NCBI GenBank assembly: GCA_964230255.1
Contig: CAXRGW010000126.1
Location: 1-6,197, forward strand
Direction: 5' to 3'
Source: Alteromonas_E sp964230255
GTDB lineage: Bacteria; Pseudomonadota; Gammaproteobacteria; Enterobacterales; Alteromonadaceae
Length of the DNA stretch: 6,197 bases
Numbering within the stretch: position 1 is the stretch's first letter; every line of letters begins with the position of its first letter. Made by a program: the position numbers and the translations under genes. Of this stretch, positions 1 through 6,197 are shown piece after piece. Below the pieces are notes generated by a model. That model saw only the letters and a list, made by a program, of their open reading frames with translations. It had not been told where the DNA came from and did not search any database.

Positions 1-1
1 C

Positions 2-112
2 GTGGCTAACGGTAAGCTTCGTTTCGAAATTGACCGAACAAGTATTCATCAGAAAAACACATTTAAGATCAGCTCTAAACTACTTAGGCTCTCTAAGAGG
101 CAGCAACAATGA
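2..112 (+). CDS. YfiR family (DUF4154) periplasmic protein, 3' end only
   Basis: The first bases hold an open frame cut by the left edge that gives 36 residues and ends in TGA at 110-112. The visible tail runs from NGKLRFEID through KISSKLLRLSK to QQQ. A final beta strand of the form 'xLRFEIN' followed by a short helix 'L(K)ISSKLLRLA' is how DUF4154/YfiR proteins usually end, so I assign the family from this tail alone. Family members are small secreted periplasmic proteins; in the YfiBNR system YfiR binds and represses the membrane diguanylate cyclase YfiN. The stop overlaps the start codon of the downstream CHASE8-GGDEF-EAL gene (ATGA at 109-112), which implies one mRNA and coupled translation, and that partner is exactly what YfiR context predicts. 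The signal peptide and most of the domain lie outside the window. The call rests on few residues but is strongly supported by the neighbour. Confidence 0.72.
   Translation: MANGKLRFEIDRTSIHQKNTFKISSKLLRLSKRQQQ
95..100 (+). promoter_or_regulatory. Ribosome binding site of the GGDEF-EAL gene, inside the yfiR-like frame
   Basis: AAGAGG lies 8 bases before the ATG at 109 and is within the last codons of the preceding gene. With the ATGA stop/start overlap this fixes the start and indicates translational coupling of the periplasmic protein and the membrane enzyme. Confidence 0.7.
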
Positions 113-2142
113 GCTGGTTTTCGAATATATCTATCAGAACTAAAATCTCCTTAATAGTAATGAGTATTTGCTTTATTACGTTAACTTTTATTGCTGTTGC
201 CATCATATTAAGCAGCCATTCGGCGGCAGAGCGAGCGTTGGCACAACGCATGGAAATTATCGCCGAAGCGGTCAGTCAAAATATCTCGGCAGCAGTTATT
301 TTTAACGACACTGAAGCAGCACAGGACATATTAAGGGCATACAGCGCAGAGAAAAATATTATATCGGCACAAGTATTTGACCTCGACGATAATCTAATTG
401 CTAGTTATGTTAACAAGCAAGATATAAGTAATAACCCCCCACAACTACTCAACGTGCTTGATATTATTTACAATCAAGCTCACGTTGGAACCTTGCGCAT
501 TTCGGCATCATCTATCGAAATAACTCATCACGTACAAGATATTTTACCGACAATACTCTTTGTCATGGCCGTTTCGTTATTCATTGCATTCCTGTTGGCC
601 ATTTTGTTTCAACGCGCGTTATCAGATCCTATATTGCAACTTCACAATCTCTTAAGAGAGGTCGCTGTCAAAAAAGATTACAGCGTTCGGTCAGATATAA
701 ACTCGACTGACGAGCTTGGTAATTTAGCTCAAATGTTCAACATTATGCTTGAAGAGGTGCAAAAGCGAGATCAGAATTTAGAGCGGGTAGTGCATGAGCG
801 AACAATAGAACTAGAATCTTTGGCCGAGCGATTTAAACATCGTGCTTTCCATGATGGTTTGACAGGGTTGCCAAATCGAGATTTTCTCGATGAAAAATAT
901 TTCTCAGGCGATTTTAGTAAAGCAACAAGACTGTCACCTTTTACGTTATTGTTAATTGACTTAGATGATTTTAAGAACATAAATGACTCGAAGGGACATA
1001 CCTTTGGCGATGAATTACTGGTATCAGTGTCAGATGTTTTCAAGCATTCGATCAGAGCTAATGACATTGTGTGTCGTCTAGGGGGGGATGAATTTATCAT
1101 CGTTCTTGATGGTCGAATGAGCAACAGTGCAGTAGCTGCCATGGCTAAGTCAATCGAGAAGCGGCTAAATGACGGTGTTACTGTAAACGGCCAGTTGATG
1201 AGCGTGAGTGCGAGCATTGGTTGTGCATTTTATCCCGACAATGGCAATAACTTAGATATGCTCAAGCAATGTGCTGATATTGCCATGTACGCAGCAAAAA
1301 AATTGGGTAAAGGACAGCTTTGTTTTTACGCAGAGGAGATGCAAACAGATGTGTGTCAACGTCAGCTAGTTCTCAATGATTTTCCAAAAGCATTAAAGCA
1401 CCAAGAGCTACTGCTGTACTTTCAACCTAAAATAAACTATATGAATAATGAACTAATTGGATGTGAAGTCCTTTCAAGGTGGCTTCACCCGGAGCAGGGG
1501 CTGCTGGAACCAGGTGCGTTTATCAATTACTTGGAAGAGTCACGGCGCATTTGCGAGTTGGATTTCTATATGCTTCGAAAAACCTTAGAGTTTCTTGTCC
1601 GTTTTGATCGTTATGGCATAGCTAAGGGGCTCAAAGCTGCGGTAAATCTGTCGGTGCATCATTTTCGTAGTTTTCATATCGTTTCAGTAATTAAAGAGCA
1701 GCTACAGGAGTTTCAACTTTGCCCGAATCGTCTAGAGGTAGAAATTACAGAGGCAGCGTTACTTGAGAATTCTGATATTGCCAATGAAGTACTGACTCAG
1801 ATCAAATCCTTGGGTGTGCACATTTCGTTAGACGACTTTGGTACTGGGTATTCATCGTTAAGTTACCTCAGGCAATTGCCTATCGATACCGTTAAAATTG
1901 ATCTTTCGTTTATTCGCAATATGTTGGAAAACGAAAGAAATGAACAAATTGTCAAAGGGATGATTTCCCTATGTCAGGATTTACAGCTTGAGATTCTCGC
2001 GGAAGGTGTTGAGTCGATCGAGCAGGTAAAAAGCTTAATTAAGATGGGGTGTAATCAAATGCAGGGTTACTACATTTCAAAGCCCTTGGATGAATCAAAT
2101 TTTATTAAATGGTGTAAGCTAAGACAAGTCGTAGCTAGTTAA
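109..2142 (+). CDS. YfiN-like membrane c-di-GMP enzyme: CHASE8-like sensor, HAMP, GGDEF and EAL domains
   Basis: This is a 677-residue inner-membrane protein predicted to make and/or break down c-di-GMP. Order: TM helix about 12-35; periplasmic region about 36-142 resembling CHASE8 (NISAAVIFND near 58-67, then AQVFDLDDNLIASY near 87-100); TM helix about 146-168; HAMP about 169-222; coiled-coil linker to about 242; GGDEF about 245-408; EAL about 424-668. The cyclase has DGLTGLPNR, metal-site LIDLDDF, an intact GGDEF at 325-329 and an RxxD inhibitory site (RAND, 316-319). The phosphodiesterase has EVL in place of EAL (E453), N513 in VNLS, EITE from 545, DD at 575-576 in DDFGTG, K596, AEGVE at 631-635 and Q652. 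Both domains therefore look competent. Family knowledge: CHASE8-HAMP-GGDEF proteins such as YfiN are repressed by YfiR; YfiN itself lacks EAL. The overlapping yfiR-like gene upstream supports that partnership. Start: ATG 109 with AAGAGG 8 bases upstream. Which activity dominates cannot be read from the sequence. Confidence 0.95.
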   Translation: MSWFSNISIRTKISLIVMSICFITLTFIAVAIILSSHSAAERALAQRMEIIAEAVSQNISAAVIFNDTEAAQDILRAYSAEKNIISAQVFDLDDNLIASYVNKQDISNNPPQLLNVLDIIYNQAHVGTLRISASSIEITHHVQDILPTILFVMAVSLFIAFLLAILFQRALSDPILQLHNLLREVAVKKDYSVRSDINSTDELGNLAQMFNIMLEEVQKRDQNLERVVHERTIELESLAERFKHRAFHDGLTGLPNRDFLDEKYFSGDFSKATRLSPFTLLLIDLDDFKNINDSKGHTFGDELLVSVSDVFKHSIRANDIVCRLGGDEFIIVLDGRMSNSAVAAMAKSIEKRLNDGVTVNGQLMSVSASIGCAFYPDNGNNLDMLKQCADIAMYAAKKLGKGQLCFYAEEMQTDVCQRQLVLNDFPKALKHQELLLYFQPKINYMNNELIGCEVLSRWLHPEQGLLEPGAFINYLEESRRICELDFYMLRKTLEFLVRFDRYGIAKGLKAAVNLSVHHFRSFHIVSVIKEQLQEFQLCPNRLEVEITEAALLENSDIANEVLTQIKSLGVHISLDDFGTGYSSLSYLRQLPIDTVKIDLSFIRNMLENERNEQIVKGMISLCQDLQLEILAEGVESIEQVKSLIKMGCNQMQGYYISKPLDESNFIKWCKLRQVVAS

Positions 2143-2168
2143 GATCACCGCAAATTCGGCAGTATAAA
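2139..2168 (+). promoter_or_regulatory. Candidate sigma-70 promoter for the TonB-dependent receptor gene
   Basis: TTAAGA at 2139-2144 (4 of 6 to the -35 consensus, overlapping the stop codon of the GGDEF-EAL gene) is followed after 18 bases by TATAAA at 2163-2168 (5 of 6 to the -10 consensus). It would give a leader of roughly 28 bases before the ATG at 2203. The match is by eye, and readthrough from the upstream operon is equally possible. Confidence 0.35.
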
Positions 2169-2179
2169 ATGCCGTAATT
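2153..2179. repeat. Inverted repeat around the candidate -10 box
   Basis: CGGCA at 2157-2161 and TGCCG at 2170-2174 are perfect reverse complements separated by 8 bases containing the TATAAA element. AATT at 2153-2156 and 2176-2179 extends the arms with one unpaired T at 2175. This could be an operator that blocks the promoter or an RNA hairpin between the two genes; there is no T-run, so it is not a typical terminator. Confidence 0.4.
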
Positions 2180-2189
2180 ACAAATGGTT

Positions 2190-2194
2190 GGGAG
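2190..2194 (+). promoter_or_regulatory. Ribosome binding site that sets the receptor start
   Basis: GGGAG lies 8 bases before ATG 2203. The in-frame alternatives TTG 2188 and GTG 2194 overlap or precede this site and have no site of their own. ATG 2227, which would begin directly at the signal peptide, has none either. Confidence 0.6.
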
Positions 2195-2202
2195 TGCTCA
2201 CT

Positions 2203-4308
2203 ATGTGCAGTCAAACAAAACCTATTATGCATACGTTCTTCACTCGTTGGTTGGGTGCATTAGCCGTTGCGTTGCTCATTAACGTGTCAAGCCCATCATT
2301 GCTAATGGCTTCAAGTGGTGGCGAGTTACTAAGACAGATGAGCCTTGAGCAATTAATGGAATACACTGTCAAAGTGCCCAGTAAGCTGGCGACACCATTG
2401 TCAGATGTGCCAGGTTCGGTGTCACTCATTACCTATGATCAAATTCAAAACTCAAGCGCCCGAACCATTCCAGAGTTATTGCGTTTGATCCCGGGGGTGC
2501 ATACCCGGTGGAATCCGATGGTACAAAGTATCGAGATACGTAGTTTCGGCTCGAGTCCTTTCACCAGCAAGGTATTGTTATTGATCGATGGCGTCCCATT
2601 TAACTCCTGGAACAAAGGTGGTTTTCCACAGCATCCAGGGTTTGATTTTTTCAATATCGATAATGTTAAACATATTGAGGTGATGCGTGGTCCCGCGTCC
2701 GCTCTTTACGGTGAAAATGCACTTAATGGTGTAATTAATATTGTAACGTTAACAGGATCTGAATTTGCGGAAACAAACGTAAATGTATTGCTCGGCGCCC
2801 GTGAATCGCGGTCTTATCAGCTGACTCATGGCCAGGATTTGGGTGAAAACAGCTCGATTTTTATATCTTCACGCTACGAGGAAACACAATTACCAACCGA
2901 ATTTTGGCGTGAACAAAATTCTTACACCGAAGCAATAGATGTTTTCGTGAAGTTGGTTTACGACCAATTACAACTGAGTGCTTATGTCAGAAAAGATCAA
3001 CTCGATGGATATGAAATACCCCTACCATTTGGAGAAAATCAAGTATTTGCGAGCTCAGAGGTTGTTGAACAAGACATTATGATTTTGGCTGGCAAATACA
3101 CAACGGAAGATAATGATGGTAAATGGTCAATGGAGTCGAATTTTTCTTACTCAACGAGAGATGGTAGCCATTGCGGCTCATGTCATGCCATTGGAGATTC
3201 AACCGAATTTAGTGGTAAAACAGACCATGGACATCAATTGTTTGGTAATCTTCAATTTAATCTAAGTTACTTTGAGCAGCATCAGATTTTATTGGGTGCC
3301 GAATATAGGAAATTGGATTCTGGTGACAGTATTGATGTGGTCGAAACATCCGAACCACTTCATGCTGTCCAAGCATATGATAAATATTCGCTGTTTGTTC
3401 AAGATAAAATGGATTTGTTGGACTCAAAGTTGGAAGTATATGCCGGCTTACGTTATGACGCGTCAACCTCACCTGAGTTATTCGGTAGTGAACTTGTTCC
3501 ACGTCTAGCAATGGTGGCTAAGCCCAGTGAAAATGTGCGACTGAGAGCCAGTTGGGGGCAAGCGACTCGCTACCCGTCCTTTGTTGAATTGTATCAGAAC
3601 ATCGGTTTTTTTGGGCCTCCCGGCGCTCCGATAGTGCGTTTCAAACCAAACGAAGACCTTGAACCTGAAAAAATAGATAGTTTTGAGCTAGGTCTAGAGT
3701 ATGCATTTGAGGGGGTTGCCAATGTGAAACACAATGTGTTTTATAACGAGATTACAAACCCTATAATTGCTGCTGCAACATTAACGTCGGGTACTATTGG
3801 ATTTGAGAATCATCCGGCAGACGCGACAGTAAAAGGATTTGAGAACGAAGTACTGTTTCGGTCTGATGGCCGTTGGGACGCATTTATAAACTGGTCATAT
3901 CAATCGAACGAACAATCGGGAGTTGGTACAGATAGTTTAGGTAATCCTTTAGAATTTACCTATTCACCAAAACACAAAGTCAATATGGGCTTTAATTATC
4001 GGCATAATGAATTAGCGAATTTAAATGTTGATTTAGTATGGCGAGATAAATATTACGCACCACGAATATGGAATGCATTGGCCAACCAAGGGGATCCAAC
4101 GCCCTTTGAGCTTGATGACTACGCGTACATCAATTTTAAGTTAGCGCTAATGCCGGCGTGGTCAATATTTAATGGCGAACGTCCATTAACAATCAGTATT
4201 ACGGGCACAAATCTAGGGAATGACACGCCCAGAGAAAGTTTAACTGGCGCCAATGGCGAGATGATCGGACGTGAATTTTGGTTAGAGTTTGAATACACCT
4301 GGGATTGA
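2203..4308 (+). CDS. TonB-dependent outer-membrane receptor
   Basis: This 701-residue outer-membrane protein is a 22-strand-barrel type receptor that would bind an external ligand and use TonB energy. A signal peptide covers about 1-36 (hydrophobic LGALAVALLI, likely cleavage after LLMA). The mature N-terminus has the MSLEQLMEYTV stretch common before plug domains. The plug (about 60-185) shows VPGSVSLIT, RTIPELLRLIPGV, VLLLIDGVP and IEVMRGPASALYGENALNGV. The barrel (about 200-701) shows the family's RLRASWGQATRYPSFVELYQ and NEDLEPEKIDSFELGLEY motifs. There is no STN domain, so it is not a FecA-type sigma-factor transducer. Ligand is unknown; siderophore, heme, vitamin or glycan cannot be separated by eye. 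Two oddities: the only cysteines of the mature chain form CGSCH (C324, C327, H328), and the chain ends in Trp-Asp rather than on an aromatic residue. Start: ATG 2203 by GGGAG spacing. It sits 60 bases after the GGDEF-EAL gene, so may act as the outer-membrane arm of that pathway (inference). Confidence 0.95.
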   Translation: MCSQTKPIMHTFFTRWLGALAVALLINVSSPSLLMASSGGELLRQMSLEQLMEYTVKVPSKLATPLSDVPGSVSLITYDQIQNSSARTIPELLRLIPGVHTRWNPMVQSIEIRSFGSSPFTSKVLLLIDGVPFNSWNKGGFPQHPGFDFFNIDNVKHIEVMRGPASALYGENALNGVINIVTLTGSEFAETNVNVLLGARESRSYQLTHGQDLGENSSIFISSRYEETQLPTEFWREQNSYTEAIDVFVKLVYDQLQLSAYVRKDQLDGYEIPLPFGENQVFASSEVVEQDIMILAGKYTTEDNDGKWSMESNFSYSTRDGSHCGSCHAIGDSTEFSGKTDHGHQLFGNLQFNLSYFEQHQILLGAEYRKLDSGDSIDVVETSEPLHAVQAYDKYSLFVQDKMDLLDSKLEVYAGLRYDASTSPELFGSELVPRLAMVAKPSENVRLRASWGQATRYPSFVELYQNIGFFGPPGAPIVRFKPNEDLEPEKIDSFELGLEYAFEGVANVKHNVFYNEITNPIIAAATLTSGTIGFENHPADATVKGFENEVLFRSDGRWDAFINWSYQSNEQSGVGTDSLGNPLEFTYSPKHKVNMGFNYRHNELANLNVDLVWRDKYYAPRIWNALANQGDPTPFELDDYAYINFKLALMPAWSIFNGERPLTISITGTNLGNDTPRESLTGANGEMIGREFWLEFEYTWD

Positions 4309-4320
4309 GTAACGGTAATC

Positions 4321-4336
4321 AGTCAGCGATGCTGGC
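4321..4336 (+). terminator. Short hairpin after the receptor stop, possible weak terminator
   Basis: GTCAGC at 4322-4327 and GCTGGC at 4331-4336 form a 6-base-pair stem (one G-T pair) with a 3-base GAT loop, 13 bases after the receptor stop. Only a short, interrupted T stretch follows (ACTTT), so intrinsic termination would be weak; it may instead protect the mRNA 3' end. Confidence 0.3.
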
Positions 4337-4410
4337 CTAACTTTGGGAGCAAGCTACCAAGCTAAAAATTACGACCTTATCAAGTCGAGTAATAGCCCAC
4401 TTCCTAACAA

Positions 4411-4438
4411 ATCAGCCAGATTACCACTTCGGGCTGAT
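4411..4438 (+). terminator. Hairpin followed by T-rich sequence, possible terminator
   Basis: ATCAGCC at 4411-4417 pairs perfectly with GGCTGAT at 4432-4438 across a 14-base loop, and the next bases up to about 4460 are T-rich (GGTTTCTTTGTTTT). A competing stem, ACCAC 4423-4427 with GTGGT 4444-4448, uses part of the loop. The large loop and the gap before the T tract weaken a standard terminator reading. Confidence 0.3.
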
Positions 4439-4516
4439 GTTCTGTGGTTTCTTTGTTTTGGACAATTAACAATCACTCTGCGGCGAGCAACATTGCGCGT
4501 GACTGCAAATCTAGCG

Positions 4517-4544
4517 TTAAATTAGGTAAGATATACCGTAGAAT
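4517..4544 (+). promoter_or_regulatory. Weak sigma-70 promoter candidate for the AbgT gene
   Basis: TAGAAT at 4539-4544 matches the -10 consensus at 5 of 6 positions. TTAAAT at 4517-4522, 16 bases upstream, is a poor -35 (3 of 6). Transcription would start near 4551, before either possible start codon. This is by eye only. Confidence 0.2.
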
Positions 4545-4611
4545 TTTAACGTCCAAAAAAATAATTAATCTTGTGATGCCGGCAGTTAAAAAGCCTGAGC
4601 ATCCTAATGAC

Positions 4612-4617
4612 AGAGGG
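4612..4617 (+). promoter_or_regulatory. Ribosome binding site favouring a TTG start at 4624
   Basis: AGAGGG lies 6 bases before TTG 4624 and resembles the AAGAGG used by the GGDEF-EAL gene in this window. The upstream in-frame ATG at 4576 (and GTG 4573) is preceded only by AT-rich sequence with no such site. Confidence 0.45.
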
Positions 4618-4623
4618 TTTCAT

Positions 4624-6197
4624 TTGGCTTCTTCAGATGTATCAAAACCGCCACAAGCGGGGAATGGCCGTGGCTGGTTCAACCGCTTCTTAGCGGCCGT
4701 AGAATGGCTCGGCAACTTGCTGCCCCACCCGATCACCTTATTTGCAATGCTCGCTTTGTTTATTGTGCTGTTGAGTGGCTTGCTCGGGTATTTTGACTAT
4801 GGTGTAGCTGATCCGCGCCCATTGGGTGCGATCGGACGTGATCCTGATGGAATGATAGAAGTCATTTCATTACTCAATGCCGAGGGCTTGCAACGCATTG
4901 TGACTGGCTTGGTTACAAACTTTACTGGTTTCGCCCCGTTAGGTACCGTATTGGTAGCGCTGCTCGGTGTATCGGTTGCTGAGCATTCCGGTTTACTTTC
5001 TACGGCTATGCGTGCACTTGTAATGAATGCATCAAGACGCGCAGTAACTGTTACTGTGGTATTTGCCGGTATTATTTCAAATACGGCTTCCGAGCTAGGC
5101 TATGTGGTGTTAATACCGCTGGCGGCGATGATATTCCACTCTCTTGGGCGACATCCACTTGCAGGTTTGGCTGCGGCTTTTGCTGGCGTGTCAGGTGGTT
5201 ATAGTGCCAATTTATTGCTGGGTACTGTGGATCCATTGCTTTCGGGGATCACCGAAGCTGCCTCACATATGCTTGATCCATCCTATGTGGTTGGCCCCGA
5301 GGTTAACTGGTATTTCATGGTTGTGAGTACCTTTGCTGTTGCCTTTATGGGGGCCTTTGTAACCGAGAAAATCGTTGAACCTCGATTAGGTAAATACGAT
5401 CCGAGTGAAGCATCAATTGATCTCGGTGAGCAGAAAATGGAAGCGCCAACGGCACAAGAGCGCAAAGCTCTGGCATGGGCGGGTGTTTCATTTGTTGTAA
5501 TGTGCGTAATTTTGGCGCTAACCATCGTGCCAGAAAACGGTATTTTACGTCACCCAGAGACTGGCGCTGTGGCTGGTTCACCGTTCTTGAAAGGTATCGT
5601 TGCCTTTATTTTTATTACCTTTGCTGTGCCAGGGTTCGTATATGGTCGTGTTGCAGGAACCATGAAAAACGACAAAGACATTATTAACGCTATGTCTAAA
5701 AGTATGGGGTCCATGGGCTTGTACATTACCTTGGTATTTTTTGCCGCTCAGTTTGTCGCTTTTTTCAAATGGACGAACTTAGGTACAGTTTTGGCAGTTA
5801 AAGGTGCCACACTTTTACAGACCTTGGGCTTAGATGGTCCTGAGGTATTTGTGTTGTTTATTATCATGTGCGGCATCGTTAATTTATCCTTAGGTAGTGC
5901 GTCTGCGCAATGGGCTGTTACTGCACCGATATTTGTACCAATGTTAATGCTGATAGGTTTTGCACCGGAGGTTATTCAAGCGGCATACCGGATTGGCGAT
6001 TCTGTGACTAACGTTATTTCACCGATGATGAGCTATTTTGGATTAATCTTGGCAATAGCGGCTAGATATAAAAAAGACTTGGGCATGGGGACGCTAATTG
6101 CCACTATGCTGCCATATTCCATGGTATTTATTGTCGGTTGGACGGTGTTGTTCTACTTGTGGGTCTTTGTATTTGGCTTACCTGTAGGGCCGGGTGC
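4624..6197 (+). CDS. AbgT family transporter, 3' end cut by window edge
   Basis: This is an inner-membrane transporter of the AbgT family, whose members have been described both as p-aminobenzoyl-glutamate importers (E. coli AbgT) and as sulfonamide/antimetabolite exporters (YdaH, MtrF). The frame is open to the right edge. The start of the membrane domain, FLAAVEWLGNLLPHPITLFA, is typical, and many hydrophobic helices follow, with the cytosolic stretch about 255-285 (EPRLGKYDPSEAS). Residues known as important in YdaH are present with the same spacing: N420, W430, P448, R456 and D459 (YdaH N390, W400, P418, R426, D429), plus D203 in TVDPLLSGIT (YdaH D180). The last visible residues, FGLPVGPG, are near the family's usual end, so few residues are missing. 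I chose TTG 4624 because of AGAGGG 6 bases upstream; ATG 4576 would add 16 residues without a ribosome binding site and remains possible. No peptidase partner is visible; it would have to lie downstream. Transport direction and substrate are not readable here. Confidence 0.93.
   Translation, partial: MASSDVSKPPQAGNGRGWFNRFLAAVEWLGNLLPHPITLFAMLALFIVLLSGLLGYFDYGVADPRPLGAIGRDPDGMIEVISLLNAEGLQRIVTGLVTNFTGFAPLGTVLVALLGVSVAEHSGLLSTAMRALVMNASRRAVTVTVVFAGIISNTASELGYVVLIPLAAMIFHSLGRHPLAGLAAAFAGVSGGYSANLLLGTVDPLLSGITEAASHMLDPSYVVGPEVNWYFMVVSTFAVAFMGAFVTEKIVEPRLGKYDPSEASIDLGEQKMEAPTAQERKALAWAGVSFVVMCVILALTIVPENGILRHPETGAVAGSPFLKGIVAFIFITFAVPGFVYGRVAGTMKNDKDIINAMSKSMGSMGLYITLVFFAAQFVAFFKWTNLGTVLAVKGATLLQTLGLDGPEVFVLFIIMCGIVNLSLGSASAQWAVTAPIFVPMLMLIGFAPEVIQAAYRIGDSVTNVISPMMSYFGLILAIAARYKKDLGMGTLIATMLPYSMVFIVGWTVLFYLWVFVFGLPVGPG

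Larger units (their letters stand above)
4309..4623. other. Intergenic region between receptor and AbgT transporter genes
   Basis: About 315 bases without a gene I can support. It holds the 4322-4336 hairpin, a second 7-base-pair hairpin at 4411-4438 followed by T-rich sequence, a weak promoter candidate at 4517-4544 and the AbgT ribosome binding site. A 60-codon frame at 4343-4525 starts with TTG, has no convincing ribosome binding site and no recognisable protein features. The region fits a boundary between two transcription units. Confidence 0.6.

Noticed and set aside
435..440. Six-C tract in the periplasmic sensor coding region as a slippage site
   Set aside because: It is short and encodes Asn-Pro-Pro in a variable linker; nothing else suggests variation there.
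771..1217. 148-codon open frame on the - strand
   Set aside because: It lies wholly inside the GGDEF domain coding region on the other strand, has low-complexity Ser/Arg/Lys-rich content and no recognisable domain. It is a shadow of the real gene.
2188..2202. Upstream TTG start for the receptor
   Set aside because: It would place the GGGAG ribosome site inside the coding region. ATG 2203 has correct spacing to that site.
3257..3511. Overlapping open frames on both strands inside the receptor gene
   Set aside because: Both sit in the barrel region, where the + frame of the receptor has clear family motifs. Neither shows a domain or a start with a ribosome site.
4343..4525. 60-codon frame in the gap after the receptor gene
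   Set aside because: It starts with TTG, has no convincing ribosome site, shows no signal peptide or domain, and its composition is like non-coding sequence.
5144..5687. Short frames on both strands within the AbgT gene
   Set aside because: They are out-of-frame readings of the transporter, whose own frame is open throughout and carries conserved AbgT residues.
1..6197. CRISPR arrays, insertion sequences, tRNA genes or defence systems
   Set aside because: I looked for repeated units, terminal inverted repeats, transposase-like proteins and cloverleaf patterns and saw none. Nearly all of the window is covered by four ordinary coding frames.

Overview
The window reads as chromosomal DNA of a Gram-negative, probably marine-type gammaproteobacterium. 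It encodes a TonB-dependent outer-membrane receptor with a signal peptide, a YfiR-type periplasmic protein, a YfiN-like membrane c-di-GMP enzyme and an AbgT-family transporter. Base composition is moderately AT-rich and the ribosome binding sites are ordinary (AAGAGG, GGGAG). I cannot name the genus from sequence alone. All real genes are on the + strand, and I see no mobile element, CRISPR array, tRNA or rRNA.

Layout. Positions 1-112 hold the last 36 codons of a YfiR/DUF4154 family gene. Its stop codon overlaps the start of the next gene (ATGA), a 677-residue protein with the order TM - CHASE8-like periplasmic sensor - TM - HAMP - GGDEF - EAL (109-2142). After a 60-base gap with a possible promoter inside an inverted repeat comes a complete 701-residue TonB-dependent receptor (2203-4308). 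About 315 bases without a convincing gene follow, with two hairpins and a weak promoter candidate. The last gene is an AbgT-family transporter that runs off the right edge (from 4624 or 4576 to 6197) and probably lacks only its last few residues.

How the parts may work together. In the known YfiBNR system, periplasmic YfiR represses the CHASE8-HAMP-GGDEF enzyme YfiN, and an outer-membrane protein (YfiB) relieves this. Here YfiR is translationally coupled to a YfiN-like enzyme that also carries an apparently intact EAL phosphodiesterase domain, and the adjacent outer-membrane gene encodes a TonB-dependent receptor rather than a YfiB-like OmpA lipoprotein. The inference, not proven by sequence, is a cross-envelope pathway from an external ligand to cytoplasmic c-di-GMP. 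The receptor also has only two cysteines in its mature chain, arranged as CGSCH in a probable surface loop. The AbgT transporter looks like a separate transcription unit with no evident link to the signalling genes.
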